From Piezodorus guildinii (Eukaryota > Arthropoda > Insecta > Hemiptera > Pentatomidae): a stretch of DNA of 64,000 nucleotides. Of this stretch, positions 57,899 to 64,000 are shown in pieces. The position numbers and the translations under genes were made by a program. Each line of letters opens with the position of its first letter. The stretch's first letter is position 1. Under the pieces are notes generated by a model. That model was not told where the DNA came from, searched no databases, and worked only from the letters and a program-made list of their open reading frames with translations. The stretch is from positions 89,263,169 to 89,327,168 of the forward strand of contig CM041292.1 of assembly GCA_023052935.1 (NCBI GenBank), written 5' to 3'.

Positions 57899-59020
57899 TG
57901 TTTAACTTGAAACTATTGCAAAATAGTAGATATAATCAGAGATTGAAGAGATAAAAGCAATGCAAGTTTAAAAAAAGGAGTGAAATTTAATCGTCCGAGT
58001 CGTAACTTTCTAATTCTCTTCTTGTTCTTCTTATTGATCTTCTTGTTCGTCTTGTTCTTCTTCATCTTGTTCTTGTTCTTCCTCATCTTTATATTCAGTG
58101 CATGCAAACTACGTAAATAGCGATGTATTGTATATCGCCTCTTTGGAATCAAACGGATCCTCCACTGTGGTGATTCAATATTAGAGCACGACCGGTCTTG
58201 ACAATGTGTACATGCCAGATAACAAAACAGTTCGACTTTTTTGCAACCACATTTAGCACTGCACCCTCTTTTGCAGTTGCGAAAAATTTGTCCTGCAGTT
58301 TTTCCGGCGCAGGTGGAAGTAAAGTTTGGACTGCTTTTAATGAATTGTTTACCAACTTCCAACCCTAGTCTGTAGGGTCTAGCTAATAACCAAGCCACAC
58401 TTGAACGGGAATATATATGAAAGTTCGAGAATATACCCGAAAAAGATGTTGATGAGTAGCAACTGAGATGGAGGAAGACAAGCTAATTGTACTTGTTATT
58501 TACCTTTGGTATTTTCAACGAAAGATGCATATATATACTTATCTAAGCAGGTAGTTTTTTTAGGAGCTCCGTACATAGAAAGAAGAAAGCTAATCCTTTA
58601 GTGATCATTTCTTATCGGGTTGAATTAATAAATTAAAAAACTTCAGTACATTGAAATAAATTTTGTTTTTCAAACAGTTTGAAAACTGGTATTTTACCTC
58701 TCTTGTAAAATGCAAATGTCGTATCAAAACCAGTTATTGCCTATAAAAATAGTTAACGATTTTGACACTTCGCAAAAGTAGGTAAACATTTTGATGAATA
58801 TATTTCCGAATGATCTTGAGCTTTTCCTGGTTTAAAGAAAAAAATAGTTTTTTAAGTTGGAGTTCGAGCAGTGAGTAATACAAGTAAGTCTACATCTTCA
58901 CCAACAACAATAGTTGTATTTGTCAAATTGAATCGCTCTATTGCTGTTTCAATTATCAATACATCAGCATTATTATTAGCTTGTTTTACCAATATATTTT
59001 CAGCAGTAATTTTTTTTTTA
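57899..59020 (-). pseudogene. Broken gene with GEDVD, G-x-DTT and cysteine-rich (CXC-like) motifs
   Basis: Minus-strand remnant of a protein family I recognise as multi-copy, uncharacterised arthropod proteins. Pieces in order: VKQANNNADVLIIETAIERF then NLTNTTIVVGEDVDLLVLLT (59011-58860); AITGFDTTFAFYKRGKIPVF then KLFEKQNLFQC, where relatives read G-C-D-T-T-S; FLLSMYGAPKKTTCLDKYIY; LVNNSLKAVQTLLPPAPEKL; then NCKRGCSAKCGCKKVELFCY then LACTHCQDRSCSNIESP, a C-x3-C-x3-C-x-C-x6-C-x3-C-x2-C-x4-C array. At least three stops and three frameshifts. The Lys/Asn-rich tail of the 161-codon frame (58398-57913) is a shifted reading of an acidic EEEQEQDEEEQDEQ tail. The Asp-rich motifs suggest a PIN/FEN-like nuclease core, which is inference. 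Whether the source was a host gene or a transposon is unknown. Confidence 0.7.
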
Positions 59021-59027
59021 CTCATAC

Positions 59028-59667
59028 CTGTTGAACAAATCCGTTACCTAGGACTCCATCTTGACAAACGTCTTACATGGAATCCCCATACGCGACTTAA
59101 ACGACAAGAAACTGCCCGTAGATACCGATTACTACAACACTTACTAGACAAACGTTCAAAACTTCCAATTTATTACAAAAAGCTCATTTATGTTACCATC
59201 ATCAGACCCATCTGGACATATGGAATCGAGCTTTGGGGCTCTACTAAACCATCTAATTCCTCTCGTATTCAATCCCTACAATCCAAAATCCTTCGCAAAA
59301 TCCTAAATGCTCCTTATTTCGTTACGAATAAAATCATCCATAATGACCTAAATATCCCATTTGTCGCAGAACTAGCCCGAAACAGATACTCCTCTTTTCA
59401 TTCCAAACTCCCAACCCACACGAATCCTCTTGTACGCAACTTATCATTCCCATCTATTCCTGACAACCCTCCGAGGCGATTGAAAAGACGATGGCCTCGA
59501 GACCTACTTTAATTAAATTGACTTTGAAGTGCTACCACTGGGTAGTTTCTTCACAAGACATTATCACGCCCATAAGTGTCAATTAGCCCATTTACTTGTT
59601 GTATATATTGTATGTACAGTTGTAAATATCAATAAAATATTTAAATAAAAAAAAAAAAAAAAAAAAA
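59028..59667 (+). mobile_element. 5'-truncated Jockey insertion
   Basis: Encodes the C-terminal part of ORF2: EQIRYLGLHLDKRLTWNPHT, RPIWTYGIELWGS, IHNDLNIPFVAELARNRYSS and RRLKRRWPRDLL ending at 59512, then a 3' untranslated region with CTACCACTGGGTAGTTTCTT, AATAAA, and a poly(A) tail at about 59648-59667. The frame 58871-59512 fuses reversed host sequence to the LINE and is not a real protein. A possible TSD of AATTTTTTT type is hidden in T-runs on both sides. Confidence 0.88.
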
Positions 59668-59899
59668 TTTTTTTCAACATTGAAATGAACCGAGACTATG
59701 AGTATTTGTTAGAGTTTTCTGTTGTGAGTTGTGAGTATTTGTTAGAATTTTCTGTTGACTTGTTGGAACTGTCATACTATCAATTACATTACAATTACAA
59801 TTTTAGTTACAATGACCTATAGAAACATATGTATAACATATATTACACCTAAAGAGATGTATATACGTGGTGTACTCATGCTTACTATGCCAATTACAC
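59668..59899. other. Centre of the inverted duplication
   Basis: AT-rich DNA with a short direct repeat GAGTATTTGTTAGA(G/A)TTTTCT, present twice (about 59700 and 59732). No gene. Confidence 0.5.
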
Positions 59900-60054
59900 A
59901 TAGTACGCTAAAAATGATTCTGATGTAACGATAAATTGAAACAGCAATAAAGCAATTAAATTTGTTATAAAGCAAATAAACTATTGTTTTGCGTGAAGAT
60001 GTAGACTTATTCCTATTACTCACTTTTCGAACTCCAAATGAAATAACTATTTCC
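59900..60054 (+). pseudogene. Second broken copy of the GEDVD gene, inverted
   Basis: Plus-strand reading: IETAIKQLNLL-stop-SK, then TIVLREDVDLFLLLTFRTPN, clearly matching the minus-strand copy at 59020-58857. It then jumps at ACTATTTCC|GGATCA directly into the 3' flank shared with the other arm, so the G-x-DTT and cysteine-rich parts (about 940 bases) are deleted here. Confidence 0.78.
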
Positions 60055-61006
60055 GGATCATAACTGACCCGTGGAATAGTCCTTCTGGGGAAACCATGTT
60101 AAAAAAAACGAGCTATGTACACTACCTCATAGATGGCGTGCGAACGTGTGCATATTATGACCATTACAACTTTTTGAATCGTTATATCTCAAGAACGGTG
60201 GCTCCTACGAAAAAAATGATTGAAACATTATTTGCAGATAATTGTATGATCTACACTTTTGATCTGACATGTTTTCATGATAAAACTTACCGTTTTGCTG
60301 AAAATAGCGAAAAACTCATTTTTTTTTACCTTTGACCTTGAATAAATTTTTATCCAAACAGAGGAAAGATGGGGAACTTTCAAATTTCATTTTATATCAT
60401 ATTTAAACAATCTTTCTGAATTTCAGCTAGTTAAGAATTTATGTACCTTCGAATGTCTAAATTGACCGGACTATTAGTTTTTTCGGCTTTTCATCACTCT
60501 CCAATGCTTTTACTATTTTGTGTATAATGTAATTTTTTTTCTTTACCTTTACAATGGTACGTTGTACGTCTATATTACTGGTTTTATGTCCAAAAATACA
60601 AAAAGTGCAAACAAACATATTTTTGCTTTTTCCCCTTTATCTGTAAACAGAATTCGTCAAACTTATAAATTTAACCGTATTATATCAATGCTAATAAAAT
60701 GATATGGTTATTTTAAAAAATCTACGTAACTAAAGGTACTTTGGAAGAAGAAAACATAGGCCATTAAGGCCTGCCAGGCTATTTCAATCAGAATGTATAA
60801 TTTCAATTTATATGATATTAAATTTTACTCGATATATAAAATTTAATAAAAATCGTTAGAGCCGTTTTCTAGAAAATCGTAAATAGGTACTAAATGCATA
60901 TACATGGTATTTGGGTGGCCGATTTTGATAAAAACGTTGATGCTACATTTGCGACATATACGCTAATAAAATAAAATATGACATTTCAGTTCTATACGAC
61001 TAATCA
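60055..61006 (-). repeat. Inverted duplication IR2, right arm
   Basis: Reverse complement of 56791-57898 without the 188-bp insertion. It includes a 3' non-coding part (60055-60474) ending TGTCTAAATTGACCGGACTA and a RepA part (60475-61006). Cut at 61006 by a LINE insertion. Confidence 0.92.
60475..61006 (+). repeat. RepA copy, headless, in the IR2 right arm
   Basis: Starts TTAGTTTTTTCGGCTTTTCA, continues through GCCATTAAGGCCTGCCAGGC and GTTAGAGCCGTTTTCTAGAA to TTTCAGTTCTATACGACTAA, then the LINE poly(T). Confidence 0.85.
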
Positions 61007-61747
61007 CTTTTTTTTTTTTTTTTTTTTTAACTTAATATTTTTATTTGCACCTGTATATGTTACAATCAGCAAATGAGTTATATATGATAAACATAGCATG
61101 GGTTGGCATGAGGGAGATAGTACCCAGTGGTGCATCCTCCTGACATTCAAAAACAAACTATTTTTTCAGGCTAGGAGGTCCCTCATTCAACTCCTTTTCA
61201 GCCTACGCCGAGTTATGTATGGTATGTCAGTTGTAGCCATGTTATGTACAAGTTTGTTTCTATGTCCATTTAGTTTGTCGTGAAATCGTTTGTAAGTCAG
61301 TCGAACGTGGTTTATTGTAGTTGAAATACGTAAGTCAGTGTGTAGGGTATCGTTTGATACATATGGTGGTGAGTTCATTGCTAGTCTTAAAAATTGCGAT
61401 TGAAAGGTTTGTATTTTTCGTATGTGTGTCTTTTTAGTGGGTCCGTATATTTGGCAAGCGTAAGTCTATATTGGTTTTAATAAATAAGTGTAAACATTTA
61501 GTTTCTGTCTGGTGGATAATTTAGAACGTCTATTTATTATTGAATATAATAGTCTTAGTCGAAAGTTTAGCGTTTTACGTTTTGTCTTGACGTGTGGGCC
61601 CCATGTCAATCTTTTGTCAAATATTAGTCCTAAGTACGTTACTGTATTTGTTTGCGGTAAAGGGTGATTGTCTATGTAAACTGAAGGGCAGATTCCGCGT
61701 CTAAGTGTAAATGTAGTTCTGCGCATGCGCGTGAGTATAGCAGTCAT
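61007..61747 (-). pseudogene. Jockey-type LINE fragment (ORF2 C-terminus), frameshifted
   Basis: Poly(T) at 61008-61029 is its A-tail. On the minus strand 61747-61466 reads MRRTTFTLRRGICPSVYIDN, then YLGLIFDKRLTWGPHVKTKR, followed after a shift by 61378-61187 with NSPPYVSNDTLHTDLRISTT and YITRRRLKRS. Same domain as the other Jockey copies but a distinct subfamily (different 3' untranslated region). It starts abruptly where a plus-strand Jockey 5' region begins, giving a head-to-head pair. Confidence 0.8.
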
Positions 61748-62043
61748 ATTTCAAGTCGGCTCTCGGATTTCTTGCTTTTACAGTTGGATTTCACTTCAGC
61801 ACAGTCTTGAAAACATCATCAGACTTCAGGATAACAACAACAGTTATTATTGGAGCAAACAGCGGTAAGTTGTGATATAATTTACAGTGTAAAGTGAATG
61901 CTGAGTCACCTCTTCATATCAGCTGATTGCCAATAGCCCGGCAAGGCTGGTCTTGCTTAACTTTTTTAAGTTATTGTTTTTTTCCCACATCTGGTTATTA
62001 TTTAATTACTTTCTATACATGAAATGCGATATTATCATCAGTA

Positions 62044-63333
62044 ATGTCCTCCAAAGCTTCAACTAAAAGATCTAGATCTAGTGGTTCAATCCCGTCACCT
62101 ACAAAACAAAGACCCCGCCGTGATACTAATAAAAGATTAAATCTACAAGCAACCCCTTCCGGTACTAATTCAGAATCTGAACCACAACCTGGCACATCGT
62201 CACAAGGGATGACTGACGAATCGCCGTTTTTCACCCCAAATCCTTTTCAGATTTTACATAATGAAAAAGAAAACATGGAATCTACTCCTATACCTAGTGA
62301 ACCACGGCCTCCTCCAATATTTGTCAAAAATATTAGAAATTTCCAGTTGTTGTGTGCGCAATTGAACAAAATTACCGAATCTACCAGCTACTACTGTATG
62401 AGTAGAATCAATGATACCAAAATATCCCCTACTACTGCCGAGACATATAGAAAAATAGTGAAATACCTAACTGAAACCAAAGCAGATTTCCATACCTATC
62501 AGCTACGCCAAGAGAGAGCTTTAAGGGTTGTAATCAGAAACTTACACCCCTCGACACCAGTTGAAGCTATTAAAGAAGAACTAACGGAGATGGGCTATAA
62601 AGTGCGGCAAGTCACTAACGTCCTAAAGGATAAAATTCCTCTACCTCTCTTTTTTGTGGATTTGGAACCAGCTGAAGGAGTTGAAAAAATCTATGACCTC
62701 AATAGATTGTACTATTCCAGTGTAAGAGTTGAAAAACCTTACACAAAGAGAGAGATAATTCAGTGCCATAATTGTCAAGCATATGGTCATACTAAAAGTT
62801 ATTGTCATCACATACCTCGATGCGTGAAATGCGGTGAACAGCACAAGTCTGTGGAGTGTACAAAACCAAAATCAACACCAGCTGTATGTGCTCATTGCCT
62901 GAAGGACCACCCGGCCAACTATAAAGGATGCCAAATCTATAAGGAGCTGAGGACCAGGTTTCAAAAACCTCAAGTACTGGATGAAACAGCAAGACAAGTA
63001 AGAAACAGAAGAGAACCCTCAAAACTTATTGATGCCAATTTATCATTTGCCCACTTACTTGGAGGTGGGAATCAAAGTACTGAAGCCGTGGCCCTGCCGG
63101 AACTACAAAATGTACCTCAATCCATTCCACATATACCTCTTTCTCAAAATGTAACCAATCCTAAGAATCCTAATCCACCACAAATCTCTCATATTCCTCC
63201 TCCTTCAAACGCCACAGACCTTACCAGTTTGATGACATCCTTTATTTCCGAAATTAAATCCCTTGTTATGCCCCTAATATCACTCCTTACGAATCTCGTA
63301 ACAAATCTCATTCCTGCCTTAAAAAAACCATAA
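62044..63333 (+). CDS. Jockey ORF1 gag-like protein with three zinc knuckles
   Basis: An intact 429-codon frame. ORF1 proteins coat the element RNA and carry it to the nucleus or chromosome. N-terminal 80 residues are Ser/Pro/Arg-rich and disordered-looking (KASTKRSRSSGSIPSPTKQR). The central part (residues about 155-240) contains LRVVIRNLHPSTPVEAIKEE and the following region of the PRE/RRM-like fold usual in Jockey gags. Knuckles: CHNCQAYGHTKSYC, CVKCGEQHKSVEC and CAHCLKDHPANYKGC (residues about 240-300). The C-terminus is Pro-rich then hydrophobic (SLVMPLISLLTNLVTNLIPA). The start ATG at 62044 follows an untranslated leader. The stop TAA is followed at once by the ORF2 ATG in the same frame. 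Confidence 0.92.
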   Translation: MSSKASTKRSRSSGSIPSPTKQRPRRDTNKRLNLQATPSGTNSESEPQPGTSSQGMTDESPFFTPNPFQILHNEKENMESTPIPSEPRPPPIFVKNIRNFQLLCAQLNKITESTSYYCMSRINDTKISPTTAETYRKIVKYLTETKADFHTYQLRQERALRVVIRNLHPSTPVEAIKEELTEMGYKVRQVTNVLKDKIPLPLFFVDLEPAEGVEKIYDLNRLYYSSVRVEKPYTKREIIQCHNCQAYGHTKSYCHHIPRCVKCGEQHKSVECTKPKSTPAVCAHCLKDHPANYKGCQIYKELRTRFQKPQVLDETARQVRNRREPSKLIDANLSFAHLLGGGNQSTEAVALPELQNVPQSIPHIPLSQNVTNPKNPNPPQISHIPPPSNATDLTSLMTSFISEIKSLVMPLISLLTNLVTNLIPALKKP

Positions 63334-64000
63334 ATGACCTCACCTAATTCCTTATCCATTCTCCTTTGGAATGCGAATGGTGTTAGAACTCACACTGACG
63401 AACTTACAGCCGTACTGCAGGACAAAAACATTGATGTTGCACTCATTACTGAAACTAGACTAACCACTAAACAGTACTTTAAAATACCAGGATACACGAC
63501 ATACCGGACAGACCATCCAGACGGCAAAGCCCATGCCGGTACTGCTGTCATAGTCCGCCGATCCCTCACCCATCACTTACACCCAATTTCCGCCCACGAT
63601 TACCTACAAGCAACTTCCATCGTTATCAAAACCTTTTCCTTTCCGCTTATCATCGCATCAGCATACTGCCCTCCTAAACATCCCATTTCCTCTGCCCAAT
63701 TTGGATCCTTCCTCAACTCCTTGGGTAATCACTTCATTTTGGGTGCAGACTTAAACGCTAAGAACCAACAGTGGGGTTCTAGAACCACCAATTCTCGTGG
63801 ACGGACATTGCAGTCTGCACTCAACTCCCGACGCTTTCATCTCCTACCTCCCGATTCTCCTACCTACTGGCCAACAGATCCTAACCGTAATCCTGACATC
63901 CTCGACTTCTTCATCCACAGCGGATTAGGCTCTCTGAATTTTTCCATAGCTCGCCTTGATGAACTATCCTCTGATCATAGTCCATTGATTCTAAATGTAT
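63334..64000 (+). CDS. Jockey ORF2, N-terminal APE endonuclease (cut by window end)
   Basis: Starts MTSPNSLSILLWNANGVRTH directly after the ORF1 stop and stays open for 222 codons to the window edge. APE-type endonuclease motifs: LLWNANGV (Asn), ITETRL (Glu), FILGADLNAKNQQWGS (Asp/Asn), DILDFFI and LSSDHSPLI (Asp-His). This domain nicks target DNA to prime reverse transcription. RT should follow beyond 64000. Confidence 0.92.
   Translation, partial: MTSPNSLSILLWNANGVRTHTDELTAVLQDKNIDVALITETRLTTKQYFKIPGYTTYRTDHPDGKAHAGTAVIVRRSLTHHLHPISAHDYLQATSIVIKTFSFPLIIASAYCPPKHPISSAQFGSFLNSLGNHFILGADLNAKNQQWGSRTTNSRGRTLQSALNSRRFHLLPPDSPTYWPTDPNRNPDILDFFIHSGLGSLNFSIARLDELSSDHSPLILNV

Larger units (their letters stand above)
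61750..64000 (+). mobile_element. Jockey-clade LINE, 5' part (continues past window)
   Basis: 5' untranslated region (about 61750-62043), ORF1 (62044-63333) and the start of ORF2 (63334 onward, endonuclease). The reading frames are intact as far as the window goes, so this is the most complete Jockey here and could be recent. Confidence 0.88.

Noticed and set aside
58871..59512. A 213-codon frame as a single protein with an N-terminal leader and RT C-terminus
   Set aside because: The first part is the reverse strand of the broken GEDVD gene and the rest is a Jockey insertion; the fusion is an accident of insertion.
59817..60023. A minus-strand frame resembling the start of the 58871 frame, as a conserved small protein
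   Set aside because: Both are antisense readings of the two inverted copies of the GEDVD gene; the sense strand carries the recognisable protein.
60096..60335. A 79-codon open frame in the IR2 right arm
   Set aside because: The equivalent stretch of the left arm has stops and the region is the 3' non-coding flank of the GEDVD copies.

Overview
This is AT-rich eukaryotic (arthropod) DNA, most likely from an insect. The grounds are two spliced cuticle-type genes with the classic short first exon that splits the signal peptide, Jockey, I and R1 clade LINEs, a Transib DNA transposon, and tRNA-headed SINEs. Species cannot be told from the sequence; a hemipteran is a guess. There are no bacterial-style operons. 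Almost everything outside the two genes is transposable-element debris, microsatellite or featureless AT-rich DNA.

Layout. 1-2019: 3' part of a Jockey LINE. 2020-6700: AT-rich DNA with a GC-rich promoter-like island (2460-2665), a 175-bp Jockey stub with a 10-bp target-site duplication (TSD), and (TA)n tracts. 6700-11376 (minus): cuticle-type gene 1, four coding exons giving 155 aa. 11681-17110: nested repeats, R1 and other LINE fragments, and two inverted-repeat pairs. 17950-21000: decayed R1-like LINE lacking its endonuclease, then a second LINE tail. 21172-22756: a tRNA-derived SINE split by a 1276-bp Transib-type transposon whose ends look like V(D)J recombination signals. 23319-29717: SINE, a Jockey stub, and a full-length I-clade LINE with a 12-bp TSD. 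31370-32045: LINE fragment with a restriction-like endonuclease motif. 33960-36529 (minus): cuticle-type gene 2 (191 aa), paralogue of gene 1 with the same exon phases and promoter layout. 36530-56600: repeats, an inverted duplication (47611-49877) and a long (TA)n tract. 56600-61006: a second, larger inverted duplication holding two broken copies of a gene with GEDVD, G-x-DTT and cysteine-rich motifs. 61007-64000: two head-to-head Jockey LINEs, the second with ORF1 and the start of ORF2, cut off by the window end.

One unclassified interspersed repeat, here called RepA (about 0.8 kb, ends rich in GTAAGTGAAAGT and its complement), occurs at least 15 times and lies within or between the arms of all four long inverted-repeat pairs I found. 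RepA, RepB, SINE-A, SINE-B, SINE-C and IR1-IR4 are names used only in this annotation.

The only host genes I would defend as functional are the two cuticle-type genes. The best-supported unusual features are the Transib element, the inverted duplications linked to RepA, and the broken GEDVD/cysteine-rich gene.
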